63,097 nt of DNA from positions 1 to 63,097 of the forward strand of contig NZ_DIGV01000049.1 in the NCBI RefSeq assembly GCF_002419815.1, given 5' to 3'. The position numbers and the translations under genes were made by a program. The notes under the pieces are model-generated. The model had not been told where the DNA came from, did not search any database, and saw only the letters and a program-made list of their open reading frames with translations. Below, in pieces: positions 1 to 7,927 of this stretch (positions are counted from its first letter, which is position 1; each line of letters opens with the position of its first letter). The stretch is from Brevundimonas sp. UBA5713. Lineage in GTDB: Bacteria > Pseudomonadota > Alphaproteobacteria > Caulobacterales > Caulobacteraceae.

Positions 1-671
1 GCGTGGCCGCAGAGGCGGTTCAGATACCGGACTGGGCCATCACCCGCCCCGCCGCCGACGCCTCGGCCCGCTTTGCCGCCCCGTCGCAGATGGAGGCCGA
101 ACGCAAGACCAAGCGCATCCCGGCCCCGTCCCCTCTGGCCACGGCCCCGACCGGTGGCGCAGCGCTGGGCCGTTTCCGTCGTGGTGATCTGATCCACCGC
201 CTGCTGGAGCGCCTGCCCGATATTGCCCCCGATCTTCGCCGCACTATGGCCGAGCGCCTGTTGTCCAAGGAAACCGATCTGGACGATGACCAGCGCGCCG
301 AGATGATTACGGCGGCGTTCAGCGTGCTGGATGATGCGCGCTTTGCGCCTGTGTTCGGCCCCGGCTCGCGCGCCGAAGTGGCCCTGACCGGCACCGCGCC
401 CGAACTGCCCGCAGGGGTGAAGATCAACGGCCAGATCGACCGTCTGGTCATCACCCCCGAGCGGGTTCTGGTGGTGGACTACAAGACCAACCGTCCTGCG
501 CCCGATGATCTGGATAATGTCGATCCGGCCTATCTGACACAGCTGGCGGTCTATGCGGCTGTGCTGCGTCAACTCTACCGTGATCGCACGGTCGAGGCAG
601 CTCTGGTCTGGACCGATGGGCCCAAGCTGATGCCGGTACCGAACGACATTTTGATGAAGGTCCTGACCTGA
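1..671 (+). CDS. addA: AddA double-strand break repair helicase-nuclease, C-terminal fragment
   Basis: The C-terminal part of AddA, the helicase-nuclease subunit that partners AddB in resecting DNA ends for RecA-dependent repair; the 5' end lies outside the window. The visible 222 residues hold the PD-(D/E)XK nuclease domain: GDLIHRLLE, then the catalytic block GQIDRLVI...VLVVDYKTNRP, then YLTQLAVYAAVL (the QxxxY motif of RecB-family nucleases). No helicase motif is in the window. The stop is followed by about 90 bases before trxA on the same strand, the usual alphaproteobacterial addA-trxA arrangement. The open frame begins with a GTG at position 3, but that is internal, not a start. The identification rests on the nuclease motifs plus the neighbour. 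Confidence 0.93.
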   Translation, partial: VAAEAVQIPDWAITRPAADASARFAAPSQMEAERKTKRIPAPSPLATAPTGGAALGRFRRGDLIHRLLERLPDIAPDLRRTMAERLLSKETDLDDDQRAEMITAAFSVLDDARFAPVFGPGSRAEVALTGTAPELPAGVKINGQIDRLVITPERVLVVDYKTNRPAPDDLDNVDPAYLTQLAVYAAVLRQLYRDRTVEAALVWTDGPKLMPVPNDILMKVLT

Positions 672-760
672 GCGGCCATTGATTCAAAGACGGAACTGCC
701 CCACATCAACGGGGAAGGCGCATGGCCGTGGTCCATGCCGACACAAAGAAAGAGACGATT

Positions 761-1087
761 ATGGCCACTCTCAAGGTCACCGACGACAGCTTTGAAACCG
801 ACGTCCTGAAGGCCGACAAGCCCGTGCTGGTGGACTTCTGGGCCGAGTGGTGCGGTCCGTGCAAACAGATCGGTCCGGCACTGGAGCAACTGTCCGACGA
901 GATCGGTGACAAGGTCACCATCGCCAAGGTCAACATCGACGACAGCCCCATGACCCCGTCGAAACTGGGTGTAAAGGGTATCCCGACCCTCATGCTGTTC
1001 CAGGACGGCCAGATGACCGCCATCAAGGTCGGTCCGATGCCGAAGGGCAAGATCGTCGAATGGCTGGCCGAGTCCGGCGTCAGCTGA
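761..1087 (+). CDS. trxA: Thioredoxin
   Basis: A cytoplasmic thiol-disulfide oxidoreductase of 108 residues, the standard length for thioredoxin. The active site WCGPC lies at residues 30-34 and the cis-proline loop GIPTLML follows about 40 residues later. The frame is open to an ATG at 722, which would add 13 residues (MAVVHADTKKETI) that thioredoxins do not have. The ATG at 761 is preceded by AAAGAGA about 6 bases upstream and gives the family N-terminus MATLKVTDDSF, so I use it. A GGGGAAGG just upstream of 722 keeps the longer form possible. It ends in a strong hairpin terminator shared with the convergent folC. Confidence 0.95.
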   Translation: MATLKVTDDSFETDVLKADKPVLVDFWAEWCGPCKQIGPALEQLSDEIGDKVTIAKVNIDDSPMTPSKLGVKGIPTLMLFQDGQMTAIKVGPMPKGKIVEWLAESGVS

Positions 1088-1108
1088 TCGATCCGATCCG
1101 GTAAATAT

Positions 1109-1143
1109 AAAGGGCGGCCCGTCGGACGGTGCCGCCCTTTTTG
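1109..1143. terminator. Bidirectional terminator between trxA and folC
   Basis: AAAGGGCGGC pairs with GCCGCCCTTT around a short loop, with A and T runs on opposite sides, so it can end trxA from the left and folC from the right. Confidence 0.85.
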
Positions 1144-1147
1144 CTGG

Positions 1148-2434
1148 CTATTTCGGCAGGGTCTCGGGCGAGGCCCCTAGCACTTCGCCTGCCAGATAAA
1201 GACTGCCGCAGATCAGGATGCGACCGGCCCCCAGATCGATGGCGCGGGCCATAGCCTCATCGACCGAGCCCGCCGTCATGGCCCCGAAGCCGCGACCGCG
1301 CGCGACGGTGGCCAAGGCTTCCGGCTCGGCGGCTGCGCCTTCGAACGGCACAGTGATGACCTGCGCCTCGATGCCTTTCAGCGCTTCGAAGAAACCGCCT
1401 GCATCCTTATTGCCCAGCATGCCCACGATCATGGCCGTGGGACGCGGAGCCTTGGCCTGACGCTCGGCCAGCACGCGGGCCAGCGCACGGGCGGCATGGG
1501 GGTTATGCCCGCCATCCAGCCACAGTTCGGCATCAACGGCTTTGGCCTGTTCGGCATATTTGCCCGCCGTCAGCCGCTGCATGCGCGCGGGCCAAAAAAC
1601 GGACTGCAAGCCTTTGGCGATGGCCGCTTCGGGCAGGTCCAGTTCCAGCGCTGCGGCCACAGCCACGCCCGCATTGTCGAACTGGTGCGCACCCGAAAGG
1701 GCCGGTGCGGGCAGATCGAGGAAGCGCGTCTGGTCCTGAAACGCCAAGCCACCGCGCTCAGCCCAAGCGTCGAAATCCACACCCGCAACCGTCAGCGGAG
1801 AGTTGACCTCCGCCGCGCGGCGCTCGATCTCGGCCATGACAGGCTCGGATTGGCGGGCGACCACACAGCGGGCTCCGGCCTTGATGATGCCCGCCTTTTC
1901 GCGCGCAATGCCAGCCAGATCGGTGCCCAGAAACTCGGCGTGGTCCAGATCGACGGGCGTAATGACGCTGAGCAGCGGACGCTCGATCACATTGGTCGCA
2001 TCCAGCACACCGCCCAGACCCACCTCGATAATGGCGAGGTCTGCGGGCGTTTCAGCCATGGCGAGGAAGCCCGCCGCCGTGGTGCTTTCGAAGACGGTGG
2101 CCTCGATGTCATGCTCAGCCATGGCCGCTTCAACGCGATCCAGAATGGCCGATAACACCTCATCGGAAATCAGCTCGCCCGCGAGCCGGATGCGCTCATT
2201 AAAGCGCACCAGGTGCGGCGAGGTATAGGTGTGAACCTTGAGGCCCGAGGCCTCGGCAATGGCGCGGATCAACGACACCGTCGATCCCTTGCCATTGGTG
2301 CCCGCCACGTGGATGACGGGCGGCAGGCGGTCCTGCGGATTGCCAAGAGCCTTGCACAGGGCCTGCATACGGCCCAGCGACAGGTCAATGCGCTGGGGGT
2401 GTCGCGCCTTCAGACGTTCGGAAATCGGGTCCAA
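1148..2434 (-). CDS. folC: Bifunctional dihydrofolate/folylpolyglutamate synthase
   Basis: FolC adds glutamate to dihydropteroate and to folates in the cytoplasm. At 428 residues it matches the family. The Mur-ligase-type P-loop GTNGKGST is at residues 45-52, followed by YTSPHLVRFNERI, the folate/Ω-loop region, and LDGGHNPHAA in the C-terminal domain. The start is a TTG: an in-frame TGA sits only 18 bases upstream, and the next ATG would remove the conserved DLSLGR stretch. A GAGGGG lies about 11 bases before it. It is the last gene of the trpF-trpB-orf-trpA-accD-folC run, 23 bases after accD. Confidence 0.93.
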   Translation of the reverse strand: MDPISERLKARHPQRIDLSLGRMQALCKALGNPQDRLPPVIHVAGTNGKGSTVSLIRAIAEASGLKVHTYTSPHLVRFNERIRLAGELISDEVLSAILDRVEAAMAEHDIEATVFESTTAAGFLAMAETPADLAIIEVGLGGVLDATNVIERPLLSVITPVDLDHAEFLGTDLAGIAREKAGIIKAGARCVVARQSEPVMAEIERRAAEVNSPLTVAGVDFDAWAERGGLAFQDQTRFLDLPAPALSGAHQFDNAGVAVAAALELDLPEAAIAKGLQSVFWPARMQRLTAGKYAEQAKAVDAELWLDGGHNPHAARALARVLAERQAKAPRPTAMIVGMLGNKDAGGFFEALKGIEAQVITVPFEGAAAEPEALATVARGRGFGAMTAGSVDEAMARAIDLGAGRILICGSLYLAGEVLGASPETLPK

Positions 2435-2457
2435 GACGCGACGCGCCCCTCAAATGA

Positions 2458-3351
2458 TCAAGCAGCCTTGCGCTTGCCGTCCATCAGGATGGACAGGATG
2501 CGGCCAAGGGTTTGCGGCAGGTCGTGACGGGTCACCACCTTGTCCACCATGCCCTTGTCCTTGAGATATTCGGCTCGCTGGAAGCCCGGCGGCAGTTTTT
2601 CGCGGATGGTGGTCTCGATGACGCGCGGACCGGCGAAGCCGATCAGGGCACCCGGCTCGGCCAGATGCACATCGCCCAGCATGGCGTAGGAGGCGGTGAC
2701 GCCGCCCGTGGTCGGGTCGGTCAGCACCACAGCATACGGCAGTTGCGCAGCCTTCAGGTCCTGAATGGCCAAGGTGGTGCGGGCCATCTGCATCAGGGAC
2801 AGGGCCCCTTCCTGCATACGGGCACCACCGGCAGCGGTGAAGCAGACCAGCGGCACGCCGCGCTTCACGGCTTCCTGAGCGGCCGTGATGAACGCTTCAC
2901 CCGCAGCCATGCCCAGCGAACCACCCATGAAGGTGAAGTCCTGAACGATGACCACGGCGGGGGTGCCGTCAATGGTGCCATAGCCAATAGCCATGGTGTC
3001 CGGACGACCGGCCGCCTTGCGGGCGGCGACCAGACGTTCCTTATAGGGCTTGCCGTCCGAGAAGTTCAGCGGGTCTTCCGGCACAGCGGGGGTGTCGATC
3101 GGCTCGAACTGGCCGTCATCGAACGTCGCCTTCAGGCGGGTCGGCGCATTGATGCGCATGTGACGGCCCGACGGCGTGACCCACAGGGCAGCCTCGAGGT
3201 CCGAGCGATAGATCATCTCGCCCGTGTCGGGATCTTTCACCCACAGATTGTCAGGCGTGTCCGTGGTGTCTTTAACGACCTTGCGGACGCCGGGGGCAAA
3301 GCGCGAGAGCCAGCCACCGCGGCCCTTGTTCTCGGAATTCTTATCGACCAT
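2458..3351 (-). CDS. accD: Acetyl-CoA carboxylase carboxyltransferase subunit beta, without zinc-ribbon cysteines
   Basis: The beta subunit of the carboxyltransferase that transfers CO2 from carboxybiotin to acetyl-CoA, the first step of fatty-acid synthesis; it works with AccA, which is not in this window. The crotonase-like core is clear: FMGGSLGMAAGEAF, TAAGGARMQEGALSLMQM, and LTDPTTGGVTASYAMLGD. The N-terminal zinc ribbon that usually reads KCxxC...CPxC reads KDPDTG (residues 39-44) and VTPSG (58-62), so none of the four zinc ligands remains although the surrounding residues (LWVK, MIYRSDLE, HMRI) are intact. It starts 9 bases after trpA and is probably cotranscribed with it. Confidence 0.95.
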   Translation of the reverse strand: MVDKNSENKGRGGWLSRFAPGVRKVVKDTTDTPDNLWVKDPDTGEMIYRSDLEAALWVTPSGRHMRINAPTRLKATFDDGQFEPIDTPAVPEDPLNFSDGKPYKERLVAARKAAGRPDTMAIGYGTIDGTPAVVIVQDFTFMGGSLGMAAGEAFITAAQEAVKRGVPLVCFTAAGGARMQEGALSLMQMARTTLAIQDLKAAQLPYAVVLTDPTTGGVTASYAMLGDVHLAEPGALIGFAGPRVIETTIREKLPPGFQRAEYLKDKGMVDKVVTRHDLPQTLGRILSILMDGKRKAA

Positions 3352-3360
3352 GGGGGCTCT

Positions 3361-4203
3361 TTAAACGGTTTCCGCAGCGGAAGCACTAGTGCGCGCACCG
3401 CGAACGGCCGAAGACAGTTGACGAACCTTGTCCAACACACGCTGAGCCGCGGACTGGTTGGCTTCCAGCGCGGCGGCCACTTCGTCCACCAGAACCGAGC
3501 CGACCACGACAGCATCGGCCACGCGGGCGATCTCGGCAGCGCGCTCTGGCGTTTTCACGCCAAAGCCGACCGCGACCGGCAGTCCGGATGCCTTGCGCAC
3601 ACGCTCGACCGCCGGAGCCACCGAAGCCGCCTGCGCTTCCTTCACGCCCGTTACGCCCGCAACCGAGACATAATAGACAAAGCCCGAGGTGCCCTGAACA
3701 ATGGTGGCCAGACGCGCATCGTCAGACGTCGGCGTGGCCAGACGGATCAGGGACAGCTGGTTGGCATCCATGGCCGCCGCCAGATCGGCAGCCTCTTCGG
3801 GCGGGCAGTCCACGGCGATCAAGCCATCGACACCCGCTTCGGCGGCATCGCGGGCAAAGCGGTCATAGCCATAGGATTCCACGGGGTTCAGATACCCCAT
3901 CAGGATCAGCGGCGTGGCGTCGTCGCTCTTACGGAACTCGGCCACCAGATCGAGCGTGCCGCGCAGGGTCATACCCGAGGCCAGACCACGCAGAGCCGCG
4001 CGCTGGATCGGCGGGCCCTCGGCCATCGGATCCGAAAAGGCCAGACCCAGTTCGATGATGTCAGCACCGGCACCGGGCAAGCCCTTGAGGATTTCCAGCG
4101 CCTCTTCACGCGAAGGGTCACCCGTCATTACATAGGGTACAAAGCCCGCGCGGCCTTCAGCCTTCAACGCGGCAAAGCGGGCATCGATACGGACCGTCGT
4201 CAC
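3361..4203 (-). CDS. trpA: Tryptophan synthase alpha subunit
   Basis: Cleaves indole-3-glycerol phosphate to indole and glyceraldehyde 3-phosphate, passing indole to TrpB through a tunnel. It has 280 residues. The catalytic glutamate is in DIIELGLAFSDP (E51) with the catalytic aspartate at D58, and the phosphate-binding end GFGVKTPE and VVVGSVLVDE are present. The start is a GTG that overlaps the TGA of the upstream small gene by four bases, so translation of the two is probably coupled. Confidence 0.96.
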   Translation of the reverse strand: MTTVRIDARFAALKAEGRAGFVPYVMTGDPSREEALEILKGLPGAGADIIELGLAFSDPMAEGPPIQRAALRGLASGMTLRGTLDLVAEFRKSDDATPLILMGYLNPVESYGYDRFARDAAEAGVDGLIAVDCPPEEAADLAAAMDANQLSLIRLATPTSDDARLATIVQGTSGFVYYVSVAGVTGVKEAQAASVAPAVERVRKASGLPVAVGFGVKTPERAAEIARVADAVVVGSVLVDEVAAALEANQSAAQRVLDKVRQLSSAVRGARTSASAAETV

Positions 4204-4637
4204 TGGGGCGTGCCTCCCGCCGGAGCGGCGCAGACGTCGCCCGGGATGTTGGCAAAGCCCAGATAGGCCGTGGCCTCTGCCGTTTGTGGCAGGTTGGTAT
4301 CGAAGAAGGCCAGCATCTGCATGCCATCGCAGCCACCGCTCTCGCGGCGCTTGACCAGAATGACGCGGTTGTCGTCACCGTCAGCCGCCAGCCAGTCTTT
4401 CTCGGCCAGCTGCGCCAGATAGGTGTCGGCCAGGGTGGCGATCTGATCCATGCGGGCCGTCACGCAGAAGGCGGGAGCGCGCAGCAGGCCACCACAGTCG
4501 GGCGACGCCGTGGCCGGAGCCAGCACCGGAATATCGGATGGGATGGCTACGGCCTCGGCGGCCACGGGCGGGGCCGTCGTCACCGGCGCGTCTTGCGGGG
4601 CCGCCAGCAGGGCGGCGGCCATCAGGGTAACCATCAT
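4200..4637 (-). CDS. Small secreted four-cysteine protein between trpB and trpA
   Basis: A 145-residue protein I do not recognise. It begins with a short hydrophobic stretch (MMVTLMAAALLAAP) that could be a signal peptide, then a Pro/Ala-rich linker to about residue 45. The rest holds four cysteines (C48, C58, C103, C136), consistent with two disulfides and export. It starts 3 bases after the trpB stop and its stop overlaps the trpA start (GTGA), so it sits inside the operon with no room for a promoter. Two tandem ATGs are available; either gives nearly the same product. The location is odd because TrpA and TrpB are cytoplasmic partners. Confidence 0.8.
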   Translation of the reverse strand: MMVTLMAAALLAAPQDAPVTTAPPVAAEAVAIPSDIPVLAPATASPDCGGLLRAPAFCVTARMDQIATLADTYLAQLAEKDWLAADGDDNRVILVKRRESGGCDGMQMLAFFDTNLPQTAEATAYLGFANIPGDVCAAPAGGTPQ

Positions 4638-4640
4638 GGG

Positions 4641-5858
4641 TTAAAGCTCCACACCAAGGTGTTTGGCGACAGTGAAGATGTCCTTGTCGCCACGACCGGA
4701 CAGAACGACGACCACATCGCCGCCCCTGCCCACTTCACGCGCAATCTCGCCCGCACGGGCCAGAGCGTGCGATGGCTCCAGCGCCGGAATAATACCTTCC
4801 AGCTTGGAGATCATCTGGAAGGCTTCCAGCGCTTCGGCGTCCGTGGTCGAGCGGTATTCACCGCGCCCCAAATCGTTCAGCCAAGCGTGTTCGGGGCCAA
4901 TGCCCGGATAGTCGAGGCCCGCCGAAATCGAGTGGCCTTCGAGGATTTGGCCATCATCGTCTTGCAACAGATAGGTGCGGTTGCCGTGCAGCACGCCCGG
5001 ACGACCGCCCTTCAGCGAGGCCGCATGGCCATTATCGACATCAAGGCCATGCCCTGCGGCTTCGACACCGATCAGGCGAACCTCTTCGTCGTTGACGAAG
5101 GGGTGCATGGCCCCGATGGCATTGGAGCCACCGCCGATGCAGGCCACAACGGCCTGTGGCAGATGCCCCATCTGCTCCATCGACTGCTGCTTAATTTCCT
5201 TGCCGATCACCGACTGGAAGTCGCGCACCATCTCCGGATAGGGCGCGGGACCGGCTGCCGTGCCGATGATGTAATAGGTATTGGCGACATTCGTGACCCA
5301 GTCACGCATGGCCTCGTTCATCGCGTCTTTCAGGGTCGCCGCACCCGCTGTGACGGCGTTCACTTCGGCACCCAACAGCTTCATGCGGAACACGTTCGGC
5401 TGCTGCCGCTCGACGTCGACAGCGCCCATGTAAACCGTGCACGGCAGATCAAAGCGCGCGCAGACGGTGGCCGAGGCCACGCCGTGCTGACCGGCACCGG
5501 TCTCGGCGATGATGCGCGTTTTGCCCATGCGGCGGGCCAGCAGGATCTGGCCCATGCAGTTGTTGATCTTGTGCGCGCCGGTGTGGTTCAGGTCCTCGCG
5601 CTTCAGCCAGATACGCGCGCCCCCAAAATGCTCGGTCAGGCGCTCTGCGTGATAGAGCGGGCTTTCGCGACCGACATAGTATTTCAGATAGCCGTCCAGC
5701 TCTTCCTGAAAGGTCGGGTCCGCCTTGGCTGCCTTATAGGCCGCGTCCAGTTCATGGATCAGCGGCATCAGGGTTTCGGGCACAAAGCGTCCGCCATAGG
5801 GACCGAAACGACCCTGTTCATCGGGCCAGGCGTAGGTGTTGGTCAGGGGTGCGTTCAC
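4641..5858 (-). CDS. trpB: Tryptophan synthase beta subunit
   Basis: The PLP enzyme that condenses indole with serine to tryptophan, in complex with TrpA. It has 405 residues. The PLP lysine is K97 in HTGAHKINN, the cofactor phosphate loop is GGGSNAIG, and the substrate loop ETGAGQHG is present. It lies 33 bases after trpF and 3 bases before the small secreted protein gene. Confidence 0.97.
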   Translation of the reverse strand: MNAPLTNTYAWPDEQGRFGPYGGRFVPETLMPLIHELDAAYKAAKADPTFQEELDGYLKYYVGRESPLYHAERLTEHFGGARIWLKREDLNHTGAHKINNCMGQILLARRMGKTRIIAETGAGQHGVASATVCARFDLPCTVYMGAVDVERQQPNVFRMKLLGAEVNAVTAGAATLKDAMNEAMRDWVTNVANTYYIIGTAAGPAPYPEMVRDFQSVIGKEIKQQSMEQMGHLPQAVVACIGGGSNAIGAMHPFVNDEEVRLIGVEAAGHGLDVDNGHAASLKGGRPGVLHGNRTYLLQDDDGQILEGHSISAGLDYPGIGPEHAWLNDLGRGEYRSTTDAEALEAFQMISKLEGIIPALEPSHALARAGEIAREVGRGGDVVVVLSGRGDKDIFTVAKHLGVEL

Positions 5859-5891
5859 GGCTGCAATCTACAGGGGAGGAAAACGTCGAAA

Positions 5892-6530
5892 TCAGGACCG
5901 GCGCGCGGCCTTCATAAAATCACGGATCAGGGAAATGTCCTTAACACCCGGCGCACGCTCGACGCCAGAGGAGACATCCACCATGGGAGCGCCCGTTTGG
6001 CGCAAGGCTTCACCCAGATTGGCCGCATCCAGCCCCCCTGCGAGAAACCATTTTGCCGGAAGTGCGCGGCCGGTCATCAGCGACCACTCGAAACTGTGCC
6101 CCACCCCGCCGGGCAGGCTGGCCCCCTCGGGCGGCTTGGCATCGAACAGCAGGATATCGGCAGCATCGGTCCAGTCCTGCCATCCTACGACATCCGCGTC
6201 GGTACGGATCGACAGGGCCTTGATGATTTTTGCGCCCGTCAGTGCGCGGACTTCACGCGCGCGCTGCGGCGTCTCGGTGCCGTGCAGCTGGATATAGTCG
6301 GGTTTCAAGGTCTGGCTGATATGAGCCAGCACGGCATCGTCCGGATTGACCACCACGGCGACAATGCCCGCCCGGCCACGCGCAGCCGCGAACAGTTCAG
6401 CGGCAGCCTCGGGCTCGATATGGCGCGGGCTCTTGGGAAAAATCACCGCCCCGACATAGGCCGCGCCTTCATCCAGCGCGGCAGCCAGTGTCTCGGGGGT
6501 GCTCAGCCCGCAGATCTTTACCTCGGTCAT
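5892..6530 (-). CDS. trpF: Phosphoribosylanthranilate isomerase
   Basis: Converts phosphoribosylanthranilate to the carboxyphenylamino-deoxyribulose phosphate in tryptophan synthesis. It is a 212-residue single TIM barrel. The catalytic cysteine is in VKICGLS near the N-terminus, the catalytic aspartate in LLFDAKPPEG, and the phosphate loop in LAGGLDAANLGEAL and VDVSSGVE. It heads the trp-acc-fol run and follows a lysine-rich protein gene by about 60 bases; no terminator is obvious between them. Confidence 0.96.
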   Translation of the reverse strand: MTEVKICGLSTPETLAAALDEGAAYVGAVIFPKSPRHIEPEAAAELFAAARGRAGIVAVVVNPDDAVLAHISQTLKPDYIQLHGTETPQRAREVRALTGAKIIKALSIRTDADVVGWQDWTDAADILLFDAKPPEGASLPGGVGHSFEWSLMTGRALPAKWFLAGGLDAANLGEALRQTGAPMVDVSSGVERAPGVKDISLIRDFMKAARRS

Positions 6531-6592
6531 GAGGAAAGGGGGTGCGCGACCCTGAGCGTAAGGTCAAGGTCGCTTTGGACCCGTTGTCAGGA

Positions 6593-7066
6593 TCAGGTCT
6601 TTTTGGCAGCCGGTTTTTTGGTGGCCGGTGCCTCTTTGGATGCGGTCTTATCCGCCGATTTTGTGGCGGCCTTAGCCGAAGCCTTAGGCTTGGCAGCTTT
6701 TTCGGCCTCGGGTGCCGCAGCCGCCTTGGATTGTGCTTTTGCAGGTGCCTTTGCAGGCTTGGAGGCCGCCGAAGCGCTGGGACCGGTGCGATTGGCAGCC
6801 CGTTCGTCGAGCACAAGGTTCAGCCGCTCAATGGCCTCGCTCAGTGCCGCCTTCTTCTCTTGCAGAGACTTGTCAGCTGACGGCTTGCCCGTCAGGCGCG
6901 CGTCACGATTGCGCTGACGGATGGTCCGTTGGGCCCGCTCGCGACGGCTGCGCAACTGTTGGGCCAACTCGGTCAGTTCACGATGGGTAAAGCCGTCGAG
7001 GGAGCGGGTCTGATCAACCAGCATCTGTTCGATCTGGTCCAGCGGGCGGGTAGAAGATGAACTCAT
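6593..7066 (-). CDS. Hypothetical protein with coiled N-domain and Ala/Lys-rich tail
   Basis: A 157-residue protein with no family I can name. Residues 1-90 look helical and charged (LTELAQQLRSRRERAQRTIR, KSLQEKKAALSEAIERL). Residues 95-157 are almost only A, K, P, S, T and E, ending in KKPAAKKT, like the basic tails of histone-H1-like bacterial proteins. AGGAAAC lies about 8 bases before the ATG. It stands between an RsuA-type gene and trpF. A nucleic-acid-binding role is inference from the basic tail only. Confidence 0.75.
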   Translation of the reverse strand: MSSSSTRPLDQIEQMLVDQTRSLDGFTHRELTELAQQLRSRRERAQRTIRQRNRDARLTGKPSADKSLQEKKAALSEAIERLNLVLDERAANRTGPSASAASKPAKAPAKAQSKAAAAPEAEKAAKPKASAKAATKSADKTASKEAPATKKPAAKKT

Positions 7067-7135
7067 ATCCGTCGTTTCCTGTGTTTCTCCTTAAAGAACA
7101 GCGTGCGACAGATCGGGACGTTCCGGTAGCCCTTT

Positions 7136-7876
7136 TCAGTTCCCCTCGAAAATCGAAGCGATCTCCTCAGGCGTCAGCAGCTTCCATTGTCCGGGGGCCA
7201 GATCGTCGGGCAGGGCCAGCCCGCCAAGACGTTCGCGGTGCAGTTCCTCGACGTGGTTGCCCACGGCGGCGAACATGCGGCGTACCTGATGATAGCGGCC
7301 TTCGGTCACGCTCAGCAGGGCTTCGGTCTCGGAGATGACTTCAAGCTGGGCCGGAGACAGCGGCTTGTCCTCGCCCTCCAGCATCATCTGGCCGGATGCG
7401 AACAGATCGCCTTCGGTGCCGTTCAGCGGACGGGCCAGCTTGGCGCGATAGACCTTTTTCACATGGCGTTTGGGGCTGATGACACGGTGCAGCAGGTCGC
7501 CGTCATCGGTCAGCAGCAACAGGCCCGAGGTCTGCTTGTCCAACCGACCGATGGTGGAGATGGCCGGATCACGCCTGCGCCAGCGGTCGGGCAGGATGTC
7601 ATAGACCAGCGCGCCGTCTTCCTTGTGCGAACAGGTCATGCCCAAGGGCTTGTTCAGCAGGATGACCATGCCCGCGACGGGGTCCAAAGGCTCGCCGTCA
7701 ATCTCCATGCGCGTCGGCAGGTCCGGCGTGACGGGAATGCGCTTGGTGGCGTCGGTCAGGTCCTCGCCATCCAGCGTCACCCCGCCGACCTTGGCCAGAC
7801 GCGCGATCTCGTTGCGCGAGCCATAGCCCATGGAGGACAGGAGTTTGTCGAGGCGGCTGGTGGGAACTTTCGCCAT
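7136..7876 (-). CDS. RsuA-family 16S rRNA pseudouridine synthase
   Basis: A 246-residue RsuA/RluB/E/F-type pseudouridine synthase. The N-terminal S4 RNA-binding domain is RLDKLLSSMGYGSRNEIARL; the catalytic aspartate is D113 in GRLDKQTSGLLLLT; the C-terminal GRYHQVRRMFAAVGNHVEELHR motif is complete. The RsuA-like substrate (U516 of 16S rRNA) is the likeliest target, but the subfamily cannot be fixed by eye. GGGAGAA precedes the ATG. A methyltransferase that may also act on 16S rRNA lies just upstream on the same strand. Confidence 0.92.
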   Translation of the reverse strand: MAKVPTSRLDKLLSSMGYGSRNEIARLAKVGGVTLDGEDLTDATKRIPVTPDLPTRMEIDGEPLDPVAGMVILLNKPLGMTCSHKEDGALVYDILPDRWRRRDPAISTIGRLDKQTSGLLLLTDDGDLLHRVISPKRHVKKVYRAKLARPLNGTEGDLFASGQMMLEGEDKPLSPAQLEVISETEALLSVTEGRYHQVRRMFAAVGNHVEELHRERLGGLALPDDLAPGQWKLLTPEEIASIFEGN

Positions 7877-7927
7877 CTTATTTCTCCCTACCGTTCGCCG
7901 CGCGGCGGCTCACTGCTTGAGGGAGGC

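Noticed and set aside
2512..4266. Long forward open frame opposite accD and trpA
   Set aside because: Same antisense effect; histidine/glutamine/glycine-rich translation without domains.
4284..6917. Very long forward open frame opposite trpB and trpF
   Set aside because: High-GC antisense frames stay open by composition. The reverse strand holds complete trpB and trpF, and the forward product has no family features.
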